A DNA stretch of 64,000 nucleotides from JACVRW01 sp963825345 (lineage in GTDB: Bacteria; Actinomycetota; Thermoleophilia; Solirubrobacterales; Thermoleophilaceae), in assembly GCA_963825345.1 (NCBI GenBank), contig CAWGSQ010000007.1:45309-109308 (forward strand). The letters run 5' to 3'. Under the pieces are notes generated by a model that saw nothing but the letters and a program-made list of their open reading frames with translations, did not search any database and was not told where the DNA came from. A program made the translations under genes and the position numbers. This document shows, one piece after another, positions 25,779 to 35,967 of the stretch. The stretch's first letter is position 1. Every line of letters begins with the position of its first letter.

Positions 25779-27338
25779 TCAGGCGACGCCCGCGCTCACC
25801 GTGGGCGCCGGCTCATGCGTCTCGTGCAGCTCGTCATAGTCGCTGGGACTCGTCTCGTCCAGCGCGTCCGCGCGGCCACGGCTTCCCAGAAGGATGGTGA
25901 GCACCGTCGCGATCACGAGGTTGAGCGCAAGCGCCACGAGACCGGTGTAGACCGTGGCCCCTACGATCGGCGTGTCCCACACGGGCGTGTAGTCCTGCGA
26001 GACCGCGATCGAGGTGCCGGCGACCATGCCGGCGAGCCATCCGACAAGCAGCGCCCAGTGGTGGAACCAGCGCGTGTACAGCCCGATCACCACGGCGGGC
26101 AGCGTCTGGAGCATCCACACACCCCCAAGGAGCTGAAGGTCGATCGAGAACTTCGTGGGAAGGAAGAGCACAAACGCGAGCGCACCCGCCTTCACCACCA
26201 GCGACACGATCTTCGCGACCTGCGACTCCTCACGGTCGGTCGGATTCGGGCGCACGAACTCCGTCCAGATGTTGCGCGTGAACAGGTTGGCCGCGGCAAT
26301 CGACATCACCGCCGCAGGCACGAGAGCCCCGATCGCGATCGCCGCGGACGCCACGCCGAAGAACCACGACGGGAACATGTCGCGGAAGAGCGCAGGCACG
26401 GTCAGGTTCGGCTCGGCCACGTTGATGCCGGCCGCGATCGCCATGTAGCCGAACAGCGCCATCAGGCCGAGCAGGAACGTCCACGTGGGCAGCAGGGACA
26501 TGTTCCGCCGCACCACGTCCTGGGAGCGCGAGCTCAGCACGGCCGTGATCGCGTGCGGGTAGAGGAAGAGCGCCATCGCCGAGCCGAGCGCCAGCGAGGC
26601 GTAGGCCACCTGCGCGTCGGCTCCAGACGGGATCAGCGCGCCGGGGGTGTCGCGCTCCGGCAGCGCATTGGCCGCCGCGCTGAAGATGTCGTCGAACCCG
26701 CCGAGCTCGGACGTGATGTAGATGATCGCCACGATCACCGTCAGGTAGATCAGCGAGTCCTTGACGAGCGCGATCATCGCCGGCGCCCGCAGGCCGCTCG
26801 TGTACGTGTAGGCGGCGAGGATCACGAACGCCACGATCAGCGGCCACTCGCCGCTGACGCCGAGGCCCTTCAGCACGAACTCGATTCCCACGAGCTGGAG
26901 CGCGATGTACGGCATCGTCGCCAGCAGGCCGGTGAACGCGATCGCGGTCGCGAGCGAACGGCTCCCGTAGCGGCCCTTCACATAGTCCGCGCCCGTCACG
27001 TAGCGGTGCTTCGACGCCACCGACCACAGCCGCGGCATCACGAGGAAGACGAGCGGGAAGACGATGATCGTGTAGGGCAGCGCGAAGAACCCGCCCGCGC
27101 CGACGGCGAACACGAGCGCCGGCACCGCGATGAACGTGTAGGCGGTGAAGAGGTCGCCGCCAAGGAGGAACCAGGTGATGACCGTGCCGAAGCGACGGCC
27201 GCCGAGGCCCCACTCGTCCAGCAGGTCGAGGTCGCCGCGCTTCCAGCGCGCGGCGACGAAGCCGAGCACGGTCACGAATGCGAACAGCGCGATGAAGACC
27301 GACAGCGCGACCCAATCGGTGTCGAAGCTCTCGATCAT
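25779..27338 (-). CDS. Sodium:solute symporter (SSS family, MctP-like)
   Basis: A 519-residue transporter with about 13 membrane helices. Features of the SSS family include FVAARWKRGDLDLLDEWGLG (the GGRxxG loop), the sodium-site helix TWFLLGGDLFTAYTFIAVPA, and VTGADYVKGRYGSRSLA. The C-terminus is acidic. The preceding DUF3311 protein and its four-base overlap are typical of MctP-type monocarboxylate (pyruvate, lactate, alanine) permeases and of other acid symporters. The substrate is therefore probably a short organic acid, but this is inference from context. Confidence 0.92.
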   Translation of the reverse strand: MIESFDTDWVALSVFIALFAFVTVLGFVAARWKRGDLDLLDEWGLGGRRFGTVITWFLLGGDLFTAYTFIAVPALVFAVGAGGFFALPYTIIVFPLVFLVMPRLWSVASKHRYVTGADYVKGRYGSRSLATAIAFTGLLATMPYIALQLVGIEFVLKGLGVSGEWPLIVAFVILAAYTYTSGLRAPAMIALVKDSLIYLTVIVAIIYITSELGGFDDIFSAAANALPERDTPGALIPSGADAQVAYASLALGSAMALFLYPHAITAVLSSRSQDVVRRNMSLLPTWTFLLGLMALFGYMAIAAGINVAEPNLTVPALFRDMFPSWFFGVASAAIAIGALVPAAVMSIAAANLFTRNIWTEFVRPNPTDREESQVAKIVSLVVKAGALAFVLFLPTKFSIDLQLLGGVWMLQTLPAVVIGLYTRWFHHWALLVGWLAGMVAGTSIAVSQDYTPVWDTPIVGATVYTGLVALALNLVIATVLTILLGSRGRADALDETSPSDYDELHETHEPAPTVSAGVA

Positions 27339-27517
27339 GACGTGGGCCTCGTCATGCGGTACACGAAGTAGGTGATGCCCGCCGTCAGCGGCACCCAGGC
27401 GAACTGGTACCAGTAGAAGAACGGGAACCCGAAGAGCTCAGGGTCGTCCGTCGCGTACAGCGGGGGATACAGAAGCCCCGCGAGCGGAATCAGCAGCAGC
27501 AGATACCAGTAGCGCAT
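27335..27517 (-). CDS. DUF3311-family small membrane protein
   Basis: A 60-residue protein with two membrane helices: YWYLLLLIPLAGLLYPPLY at the N-terminus and FFYWYQFAWVPLTAGITYFV. This is the short DUF3311 subunit that is usually encoded directly before SSS symporters of the MctP/PanF type and overlaps them. Here it overlaps by four bases (27335-27338). The ATG at 27517 is chosen because a strong Shine-Dalgarno (GGGAGGGAGAG) precedes it; the frame extends 27 more codons upstream through the terminator hairpin, which is not plausible. Confidence 0.9.
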   Translation of the reverse strand: MRYWYLLLLIPLAGLLYPPLYATDDPELFGFPFFYWYQFAWVPLTAGITYFVYRMTRPTS

Positions 27518-27568
27518 CTCTCTCCCTCCCTCGGGAGAAGCGCTACCCGGCCCTTGAAACACCAAACG

Positions 27569-27594
27569 AAAAGGGCGCCCGCAGGCGCCCTTTT
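27569..27594 (-). terminator. Strong intrinsic terminator
   Basis: A perfect 11-bp stem, AAAAGGGCGCC (27569-27579) with GGCGCCCTTTT (27584-27594), closes a 4-base loop. In the leftward direction it follows the small membrane protein gene that ends at 27618, and the T-run (TTTTCGTTT) comes directly after the stem. It is A/T-flanked on both sides, so it could also act bidirectionally. This is the clearest intrinsic terminator in the window. Confidence 0.85.
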
Positions 27595-27617
27595 CCAAAG
27601 CTCTGGTTGGGACCGCG

Positions 27618-28082
27618 CTAGGCGGTTCCCACCGGTTCGCTCGTGCTGCTCGGCTCCGGGGTGGTGCTCGCCGTGTACTCGAACTCCTCCTCGGCGCCGA
27701 AGAGCGCGTCGAGCACCTTCTTGCGAAGGCCCTCGCTCGCGGCGAGAGCGATGCCCCCGCCGATGATCGCGATCAGAAGGAACCGGCCCTTGCGCTTCTT
27801 CTTCTTCTTTCCGTCGCGCAGCGATTCGGCGGCGTCCTTGAGGGACGTCGCAGCCTCGCGCAGGTCGCGCTGAACCTTCTTGTTCTCCGCGACGGCCTTG
27901 ACCGGGCCCTTGCCGTTCGACATGCGCGAGTAAGCCTTCCGCGCTGATTCGAACGCGTTGCGTAGGTTGTCCCGCAGCTCGTCATCCTCGACGAGCCGCT
28001 GAACGTACGTATTCGAGCGGACCGCCTTGCCGGCGGCGTACGCTCCGGCCCCGGCCTTCGCGGCCTTTTTCTTCGCTGCCAT
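27618..28082 (-). CDS. Small membrane protein with Lys-rich N-terminus
   Basis: A 154-residue protein from ATG 28082 (MAAKKKAAKAG). It has a helical, charged N-terminal part (about 35-95, with VQRLVEDDELRDNLRNAFES and LREAATSLKDAAESLRDG), a run of Lys at 101-106, then one membrane helix (FLLIAIIGGGIALAAS) and an acidic Ser/Thr/Pro tail. I do not recognise a named family; similar small 'stress-associated' membrane proteins are common in actinobacteria. It lies 39 bases after lon and before the terminator, so it is probably the last gene of the hsp20-lon unit. Confidence 0.82.
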   Translation of the reverse strand: MAAKKKAAKAGAGAYAAGKAVRSNTYVQRLVEDDELRDNLRNAFESARKAYSRMSNGKGPVKAVAENKKVQRDLREAATSLKDAAESLRDGKKKKKRKGRFLLIAIIGGGIALAASEGLRKKVLDALFGAEEEFEYTASTTPEPSSTSEPVGTA

Positions 28083-28121
28083 TGCTCTCCTCGATCCGCT
28101 TGCTGCGGGCACTCTACCCGG

Positions 28122-30502
<2,381 letters not shown>

Positions 30503-30506
<4 letters not shown>

Positions 30507-30943
30507 GGGTCCGAGATCTGCACCCGCCGCACGGACTGGTCGGGGGCGGCGAGCGGGATCTCGACCCTGAGGACGCCGTCCACGTACGAGGCGCTGGCCT
30601 GCTCCGCGACCACGTCAGCGCCCAGCTCGACCAGCCGCTTGAACGGCCCGTTCTCGATCTCGATCTGCTGGTAGAGGCGGCCGCCACTCTCGGCCGGGCG
30701 ACGCTCGCCGGCGATCATCAGCTGCCGGCCGCGGATCTCGAGCGCCACGTCCGCGGGGTCGACCGCGGCGAGGTCGACCTTGACGACCGCACGCGGCGGG
30801 TTGTCCGCGTAGTAGACGTCGACCTTCGGGGAGAAGCCGCGCCCGCGCAGTCCGGGCCGGCGCTCGAAGACGTCGCCGAAGAGCTCGTCCATCTCACGGC
30901 GCATGCGGTCGAAGTTCGCGAACAGATCTCGCTGAGAGGTCAC
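30503..30943 (-). CDS. Hsp20/alpha-crystallin small heat shock protein
   Basis: A 146-residue small heat shock protein, an ATP-independent holdase. The alpha-crystallin domain spans about 38-138 (FSPKVDVYYADNPPRAVVKVDL, then EIRGRQLMIAGERR, FKRLVELGADV and the YVDGVLRVEIPL strand). The N-terminal arm has FDRMRREMDELFGDVFE. The start is GTG 30943, with a TATCCT box eight bases before it, so the transcript should be leaderless. The stop overlaps the lon start by four bases, making a holdase-plus-protease operon. Confidence 0.95.
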
Positions 30944-30951
30944 GGCGTTCG

Positions 30952-30957
30952 AGGATA
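30952..30957 (-). promoter_or_regulatory. -10 box of hsp20-lon
   Basis: TATCCT on the minus strand, eight bases from the GTG at 30943. I see no CIRCE element (TTAGCACTC-type) and no clear HAIR repeat around it, so regulation by HrcA or HspR is not supported by the sequence. Confidence 0.5.
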
Positions 30958-30973
30958 GACCGCCGCCCGCGGC

Positions 30974-31768
30974 CTAGACCTCGTAGACCGAGCCCTCGAG
31001 CGCCACCTCGACCGGGCCGCCGAACGTCTCCGCCGCCTGGTCGCGCGCCCAGTGCCAGTCGAGCTCGTCCGAGATGTGCACGAGCAGCACCCGCTTGGCG
31101 CCGGCGGCACGGGCGAGCTCCCCAGCCTCTCCGGGCGTGAGGTGCCCCCGCATGCCGGTGCGCTCGGGGCGCGGCAGCGTGGCCTCCACCAGCATGAGGT
31201 CGGCGTCGCGCGCGAATTCCTCGAGCGCCTCAGTGGGGCTGGAGTCGGCGCCGTAGAGGATCCGGCCGGAGCCGTTCGTGGAGCTGATGCTCATCGCGAA
31301 CGTCTCGGTGAAGTGCGGCACCGGCTGGAAGCGGATCCGGATCGGGCCGATCTCGATCTCGCTGGAGGCCTCGTACTCGCGCAGCTCGAACGCCTTCTCG
31401 ATCAGGTCCTCGTTGCCCCAGGCGCCGACCACCCGGCGGAACAGGTCGCGAGCGCCGGGGGGAACGTGGAGGACGGGGCAGGCGGGGCAGTCCGTGCCGG
31501 GCCAGCGGTCCACCGGCACGGGCTGCTGGCGTGGCGCGTATGTGAGCGCGTACGAGTAGGGGACGAGGTCGAGGAAGTGATCGGCGTGCAGGTGCGAGAT
31601 CACCACGGCGTCCACGTCCACGTAGTCGATCCGCTCGCGCAGCTTCGCGAACACCCCGTTGCCGCAGTCCACCAGGACCACGGTGTCGTCCTCCTCGATC
31701 AGGTAGCCGGAACAGGCACCGCCGGCGTCCTGCCAGGACGGCGACTTGCCGAGCACCGTGAGCCGCAT
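30974..31768 (-). CDS. MBL-fold metallo-hydrolase (RNase Z/ElaC-like)
   Basis: A 264-residue metallo-beta-lactamase-fold protein. The metal motif HLHADH is at 59-64 (VVISHLHADHFLDL), with further ligands in PVPHFTETF, YGADSSPTEAL and the terminal VLLVHIS. The start ADxGxxG-like segment is SWQDAGGACSGYLI. It resembles RNase Z-type hydrolases but lacks an obvious tRNA exosite arm, so the substrate is open. It is nine bases downstream of a Cys-rich small protein gene and ends 30 bases from the hsp20 start. Confidence 0.9.
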   Translation of the reverse strand: MRLTVLGKSPSWQDAGGACSGYLIEEDDTVVLVDCGNGVFAKLRERIDYVDVDAVVISHLHADHFLDLVPYSYALTYAPRQQPVPVDRWPGTDCPACPVLHVPPGARDLFRRVVGAWGNEDLIEKAFELREYEASSEIEIGPIRIRFQPVPHFTETFAMSISSTNGSGRILYGADSSPTEALEEFARDADLMLVEATLPRPERTGMRGHLTPGEAGELARAAGAKRVLLVHISDELDWHWARDQAAETFGGPVEVALEGSVYEV

Positions 31769-31777
31769 GAGCGGACT

Positions 31778-31972
31778 CTAGGCGTTCGGCTGCGGAAACG
31801 CGTAGGCCGCCGTGGTCCGCTCGGTCCGGAAGACGAACGCGAGCTGGCGCTCGGGAGCGAGCCCGCGGTCGGCCGGGCGGAAGGTCGTGCACGGCTTGTC
31901 GAGGTTCAGCGCGCAGAGCATGTTCTGGTGGAAGTAGCAGTCTTCGCAGCGGGCGGGCTTCGTCTTCGGCAT
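31778..31972 (-). CDS. Cys-rich small protein, probable zinc or Fe-S site
   Basis: A 64-residue protein (ATG 31972). The N-terminal half carries four cysteines in RCEDCYFHQNMLCALNLDKP then CTTFRPA, a pattern (C-x2-C-x8-C-x7-C) consistent with a zinc ribbon or small Fe-S domain. The C-terminal half is polar with basic residues. A GGGGA Shine-Dalgarno lies four bases before the ATG. It precedes the MBL-fold gene by nine bases, so the two are likely co-transcribed. I recognise no named family. Confidence 0.8.
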   Translation of the reverse strand: MPKTKPARCEDCYFHQNMLCALNLDKPCTTFRPADRGLAPERQLAFVFRTERTTAAYAFPQPNA

Positions 31973-32092
31973 CTATCCCCACTCAACAACACGAGCGCCG
32001 TTCGCGCCATCCTCCGTTTTCCGGACTTTGCAGGGTCGTCTGAGGAAGCCCCGCTAGCTCCGCATTTTTCAGGGGGGCGATTTTCGGGGAAG

Positions 32093-32098
32093 TAACGT
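32093..32098 (+). promoter_or_regulatory. -10 box of the NmrA-SRPBCC-HTH cassette
   Basis: TAACGT followed by eight bases and the GTG at 32107. The preceding 120 bases (31,973-32,092) carry T-rich tracts (TTTTC, ATTTTC) unlike the rest of the window and hold no gene. Confidence 0.5.
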
Positions 32099-32106
32099 CC
32101 GGCCTC

Positions 32107-33015
32107 GTGGAGCTCGTCACCGGTGGCACCGGATACGTGGGAAATCGCCTTCTCCGCCGCCTCGCGGCGGAGGGCAGGCCCGTGCGCGCGCTGGCCAGGC
32201 GACCAGAGCTGCTGCCGGACGTGGAGGCGGTGCGCGGCGACCTGCTCACCGGGGCGGGGCTCGAGGAGGCGCTCGACGGCTGCTCCACCGCCTATTACCT
32301 CGTTCACTCGATGGAGCCAGCGGTGAACGGCGACTTCGCGGGGCGCGACCGGCGCATGGCCGAGGCCTTCGGCGAGGCGGCGGCTCGCGCCGGGGTGGAG
32401 CGGATCGTCTACCTCGGCGGCATCGTGCCGCCGCACCGGCCCCTGTCCCCCCACCTGGGCTCCCGCCTCGAGGTCGAGGACACCCTGCTCGCCGCCGTGC
32501 CCGGCTCGACCGCGCTGCGGGCGTCGATCGTGATCGGCGCCGGGTCCTCGTCGTTCCGGCTGCTCGTCCGGCTCGTGGAGCGACTGCGGGTGCTGCCGAT
32601 GCCGCGCTGGCGCAAGAACCGCACCGCCCCGATCGACGAGCGCGACGTGATCGAGTTCCTCGCCCGCACCCCGTCCGTGCCGGACGCCGCGGGGCGCTCG
32701 CTCGACGTGGCGGGGCCCGACGTGATGACCTACGGCCGGATGATCGAGGGAATTGCCGACGAGATGGGGGTCGGACGCCTGCCGCTGGCGCTCGGCCGCT
32801 CGCTCACGCCGCCCGCGAGCGCGGTGGTGGCAGCCGTCACGGGCCTGCCGATCGAGCTGGTGCGGCCGCTGATGGAGAGCCTCGAGACGGACCTGCTGCC
32901 GCGCGACCCGGACGAGGCGCCGCGCCTCTACGGGCTGCGCCCGCACCGGTTCGAACGGGCGGTCGAGCACGCGCTCGCCGAGTGGGAGACGCTCGAGCCG
33001 CTGGGGGCGCGATGA
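32107..33015 (+). CDS. NAD(P)-binding protein, NmrA/atypical short-chain reductase-like
   Basis: A 302-residue Rossmann protein. The nucleotide loop is VTGGTGYVGNRLLRRL (4-19), with an Arg-rich loop (ALARRPELL) that favours NADP. It has AYYLVHSMEP and VERIVYLGGIVP at the strand-5/active-site position, and no YxxxK, so it is not a classical epimerase or SDR. The C-terminal part resembles NmrA or 'YbjT-like' NAD(P)-binding proteins. The start is GTG, leaderless by the TAACGT box. It overlaps the SRPBCC gene by four bases (ATGA). Such pairs may act on hydrophobic compounds, but no substrate can be named. Confidence 0.88.
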   Translation: MELVTGGTGYVGNRLLRRLAAEGRPVRALARRPELLPDVEAVRGDLLTGAGLEEALDGCSTAYYLVHSMEPAVNGDFAGRDRRMAEAFGEAAARAGVERIVYLGGIVPPHRPLSPHLGSRLEVEDTLLAAVPGSTALRASIVIGAGSSSFRLLVRLVERLRVLPMPRWRKNRTAPIDERDVIEFLARTPSVPDAAGRSLDVAGPDVMTYGRMIEGIADEMGVGRLPLALGRSLTPPASAVVAAVTGLPIELVRPLMESLETDLLPRDPDEAPRLYGLRPHRFERAVEHALAEWETLEPLGAR

Positions 33016-33452
33016 GGGTGGAGCGCGAGATCCGGATCGACGCGCCGCCGCAGCGCGTGTACGACGTGGTCATGGACCCCGGCCGCCTGAAGGACTGGGT
33101 GACGATTCACCACCACCTCGAGGATGCACCCAACGGGTCTCTGAAGAAGGGCTCCAAGCTCACACAGTGTCTGAAGCTCGCAGGACGTAAGTTCAACGTT
33201 CACTGGACGGTGGTGGAAAACGATCCCTGCAAGCTCGTCGTGTGGGAGGGAAAGGGCCCGGTGGGCTCGCATGCGCGGGTGTCTTACTCGTTCGGCGACT
33301 CGTCAGGCGGCGACTGCACCGACTTCCACTACATGAACGAGTACGACCTTCCCGGCGGCCCGCTGGGGCGGATTGCCGGACGCGGGGTGGCGCGTGTCAC
33401 TCAAAAGGAACTGGATGACACCTTGCAGAAACTGAAGTCGATTACCGAGTAA
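33012..33452 (+). CDS. SRPBCC-family (polyketide cyclase/START-like) protein
   Basis: A 146-residue SRPBCC protein, a fold with a deep hydrophobic pocket for lipids or aromatic ligands. It begins MRVEREIRIDAPPQRVYDVV, the standard 'xxxxIxAPxxxVW' opening, and continues with WTVVENDPCKLVVWEGKGP and YSFGDSSGGDCTDFHYMNEYD. The ATG at 33012 overlaps the upstream stop by four bases. 19 bases downstream lies an HTH protein gene on the same strand. The ligand is unknown. Confidence 0.88.
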   Translation: MRVEREIRIDAPPQRVYDVVMDPGRLKDWVTIHHHLEDAPNGSLKKGSKLTQCLKLAGRKFNVHWTVVENDPCKLVVWEGKGPVGSHARVSYSFGDSSGGDCTDFHYMNEYDLPGGPLGRIAGRGVARVTQKELDDTLQKLKSITE

Positions 33453-33471
33453 TTGTTACTCTTACCGGTTA

Positions 33472-33828
33472 ATGGCTGACTTTCTAGATGACAAACGCCG
33501 AGAGATCGATGAGCGACTGAAGGAGCTGCGCCCGCTGGTGGAGGAGTACAACCGCCTCCAGAAGGCGTCGGCAGCCCTGGCGGGCGTGGGCAACGGCGGC
33601 GGCACACGAGCCGCGCGCGCCACACGGCGCCGCGGACGCGGGCGCCCGCGAGGAAGCGGCACCCGCTCCAAGCAGGCGCTCGAACTGGTGCGCGCCCGCC
33701 CCGGCATCAAGATCTCGGAGATGGCGGATGCCATGGGCATCCACGCCAACTACCTATATCGCGTGATGCCGACCCTCGAGGCAGAGGGCAAGGTCGTGAA
33801 GCGCGACAAGGGCTGGCACCCGAGCTAG
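33472..33828 (+). CDS. Small DNA-binding protein with a C-terminal winged-helix-like domain
   Basis: A 118-residue protein: a coiled-coil N-terminus (FLDDKRREIDERLKELRPLV), then a strongly basic Arg/Gly linker (RATRRRGRGRPRGSG, an AT-hook-like GRP motif). A helix-turn-helix domain follows (ALELVRARPGIKISEMADAM, then HANYLYRVMPTLEAEGKVVK). The combination suggests a nucleoid-associated or local regulatory protein. It closes the NmrA-SRPBCC cassette. The gene ends inside a 19/20-bp tandem repeat. A similar short basic protein is common in Thermoleophilia, from memory. Confidence 0.82.
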   Translation: MADFLDDKRREIDERLKELRPLVEEYNRLQKASAALAGVGNGGGTRAARATRRRGRGRPRGSGTRSKQALELVRARPGIKISEMADAMGIHANYLYRVMPTLEAEGKVVKRDKGWHPS

Positions 33829-33864
33829 CCGGGCTCCCGGTCGGTAGCCGGGCTCCCCGGTCGG
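33826..33864. repeat. Tandem 19/20-bp GC-rich repeat at a convergent junction
   Basis: TAGCCGGGCTCCCGGTCGG (33826-33844) is followed at once by the same unit with one extra C (33845-33864). The first TAG is the stop of the HTH gene. GGTCCCGGCTC just after (33868-33878) is shared with the repeat at 16059-16096. The junction separates this gene from the convergent mdh. Confidence 0.7.
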
Positions 33865-33883
33865 GCCGGTCCCGGCTCGCGCG

Positions 33884-34855
33884 CTAGACCAGCCCGAGCT
33901 CGCGCACGCTGTCGCGCTCGTCGCGCAGCTCGCCGACGGTGGCGTCGATCTTGCCGCGGGCGAACTCGTCCACCTCGAGACCCTCCGCGATCTCGTAGGA
34001 GCCGCCGCTCACGCGCAATGGGAAGCTCGAGATGAGCCCCTCGTCCACGTCGTACTCGCCGTTCGAGCGGACCGCCATCGAGCGCAGCCCGTCGGCGCCC
34101 TGGACCCAGTCGCGCACGTGGTCGATCGCGGCGCTCGCGGCGCTCGCCGCCGATGACGCGCCGCGCGCGTCGATGATCTCGGCGCCGCGCTTTCCCACCC
34201 GCGGGATGTACTCGTTCTCGTACCAGTCCATGTCCACCTGGTCGACGGCGCGCTGGCCCTTCACCTTGGCGTTGAAGAGGTCGGGGAACATCGTGGGTGA
34301 GTGGTTGCCCCAGATCGCGAGGTCCTCCACCTCCTCCACCCCCACGCCGAGCTTGTCCGCAAGCTGCGCCACGGCGCGGTTCTCGTCGAGGCGCGTCATC
34401 GCCGTGAAGCGCTCGCCCGGGATGTCGGGCGCATTGCTCATGGCGATCAGGGCGTTCGTGTTGGCAGGGTTGCCCACCACGAGGATCTTCACGTCGTCGG
34501 CCGCTCCAGCGTTGAGCGCCTCGCCCTGAGGCTTGAAGATCTGGCCGTTGGCCTCGAGCAGGTCGGCGCGCTCCATGCCCTTCGAGCGCGGGCGCGCTCC
34601 CACGAGCATCGCAACGTTCACGCCGTCGAAGGCCTTGGTCGCGTCGTCGAAGATCTCCGTCGAGGCGAGCAGCGGGAAGGCGCAGTCCTGGAGCTCCATC
34701 GCCGTGCCCTCCGCCGCCTTCACGGCATCCGGGATTTCGAGCAGCCGCAGGTTGATCTTCTCGTCCGGACCGAGCATCTGGCCGCTTGCGATCCGGAACA
34801 GCAGTGCGTAGCCGATCTGGCCGGCGGCGCCGGTGACTGTGACGGTGGTTGGCAT
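33884..34855 (-). CDS. mdh: Malate dehydrogenase
   Basis: A 323-residue NAD-dependent malate dehydrogenase of the LDH/MDH superfamily (cytosolic type), which interconverts malate and oxaloacetate in the TCA cycle. The NAD loop is TGAAGQIGYALLFRI (8-22), with VGARPRSKGMERADLL (mobile loop with substrate arginines), VVGNPANTNALIA, and the catalytic His in IWGNHSPTMFPD. The ATG (34853-34855) overlaps the TAA of the isocitrate dehydrogenase gene by one base. The two form a TCA-cycle operon. Confidence 0.96.
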   Translation of the reverse strand: MPTTVTVTGAAGQIGYALLFRIASGQMLGPDEKINLRLLEIPDAVKAAEGTAMELQDCAFPLLASTEIFDDATKAFDGVNVAMLVGARPRSKGMERADLLEANGQIFKPQGEALNAGAADDVKILVVGNPANTNALIAMSNAPDIPGERFTAMTRLDENRAVAQLADKLGVGVEEVEDLAIWGNHSPTMFPDLFNAKVKGQRAVDQVDMDWYENEYIPRVGKRGAEIIDARGASSAASAASAAIDHVRDWVQGADGLRSMAVRSNGEYDVDEGLISSFPLRVSGGSYEIAEGLEVDEFARGKIDATVGELRDERDSVRELGLV

Positions 34856-35940
34856 TACGAATTCATCTCCTCGATAACCGCGTCAGCGAATTCGCTCGTA
34901 CCCACTGAGCTGGGATCATCACGCGATGGCTTCAGGTCGTAGGTGACCTTGTCGCCCTTGCGGATCACCTCTGCGATGCCCTTCTCCATACGATCGGCCG
35001 CCTCGGTCTCGTCGAGGTGCCGGAGCATCAGCACGCCGGAGAGCATCAGCGCTGTCGGGTTCACCTTGTTCTGACCCTTGTACTTGGGCGCTGAGCCGTG
35101 CGTGGCCTCGAAGATCGCGCCCTCGGTCCCGATGTTGGCGCCCGGCGCGAGGCCGAGGCCGCCGATCAAGCCGGCGCCCAGGTCGGAGACGATGTCGCCG
35201 TAGAGGTTCGGCAGCACGATCACGTCGTACTCCTCGGGCCGCGACACGAGCTGGTTGCAGAGGTTGTCGATGATGCGGTCCTCGAACTCGATGTCGGGAT
35301 GGCGCTCGGCAACCTGGCGGGCCACCTCCAGGAAGAGGCCGTCGGAGAACTTCATGATGTTGGCCTTGTGGGCGGCCACCACCTTCTTGCGGCCGTTCTC
35401 CTCCGCGTACTTGAAGGCCGCCTCGACGATCCGCTCGGACCCGAAGACCGAGATCGGCTTGATCGAGATGCCGGACTCCTCACGCGTGGGAGAGTCCAGC
35501 TCGTCGGCCAGGAACGTGCGCAGCTTCTCGACCTCGGGCGAGCCCTTCTCGAACTCGATCCCCGCGTAGAGGTCCTCCGTGTTCTCGCGGACGATCACGA
35601 TGTCCGTCTCGGGGAAGCGCGTGCGGACGCCGTCGTAGGCCTTGCAGGGCCGGATGCAGGCGTAGAGGTCGAACTCCTTGCGGAGCGCGACGTTGATCGA
35701 GCGGTGGCCGGAGCCGACCGGCGTGGTCGTGGGTCCCTTGATGGCGATGCCGCGCTCGCGGATGGAGTCGAGCGTGCGGTCGGGGAGCGGGTTGCCCTCC
35801 GACTCGTAGACGTCGACCCCGGCATCCTGGAAGTCCCAGTCGAACTCGACTCCGGTGGCCTCGAGTACTCGTTGTGTGGCCTCGGCGAGCTCGGGCCCGG
35901 TGCCGTCGCCCGGGATGAAGGTGACTCTGTGAGTGGTCAT
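34855..35940 (-). CDS. Isocitrate dehydrogenase (NAD-type, isopropylmalate dehydrogenase superfamily)
   Basis: A 361-residue beta-decarboxylating dehydrogenase. Substrate and metal residues are visible in KGPTTTPVGSGHRSINVALR, VIVRENTEDLYAGIE, HKANIMKFSDGLF, and VLPNLYGDIVSDLGAGLIGG. The GSGHRSINVALRK loop is closer to isocitrate than to isopropylmalate enzymes. Location directly before mdh also favours isocitrate dehydrogenase, so I avoid leuB. Homoisocitrate activity cannot be excluded. A weak TAGTAA-type box lies about 10 bases before the ATG at 35940. It sits 27 bases after the MFS gene. Confidence 0.92.
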   Translation of the reverse strand: MTTHRVTFIPGDGTGPELAEATQRVLEATGVEFDWDFQDAGVDVYESEGNPLPDRTLDSIRERGIAIKGPTTTPVGSGHRSINVALRKEFDLYACIRPCKAYDGVRTRFPETDIVIVRENTEDLYAGIEFEKGSPEVEKLRTFLADELDSPTREESGISIKPISVFGSERIVEAAFKYAEENGRKKVVAAHKANIMKFSDGLFLEVARQVAERHPDIEFEDRIIDNLCNQLVSRPEEYDVIVLPNLYGDIVSDLGAGLIGGLGLAPGANIGTEGAIFEATHGSAPKYKGQNKVNPTALMLSGVLMLRHLDETEAADRMEKGIAEVIRKGDKVTYDLKPSRDDPSSVGTSEFADAVIEEMNS

Positions 35941-35967
35941 AGCGGGGCGGATTACTAGCAGCCGCGG

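Noticed and set aside
25767..27371. Plus-strand frame with many Arg/His/Glu residues opposite the symporter gene
   Set aside because: Low-complexity composition typical of reverse-strand reading of membrane protein codons; the symporter frame has all family motifs.
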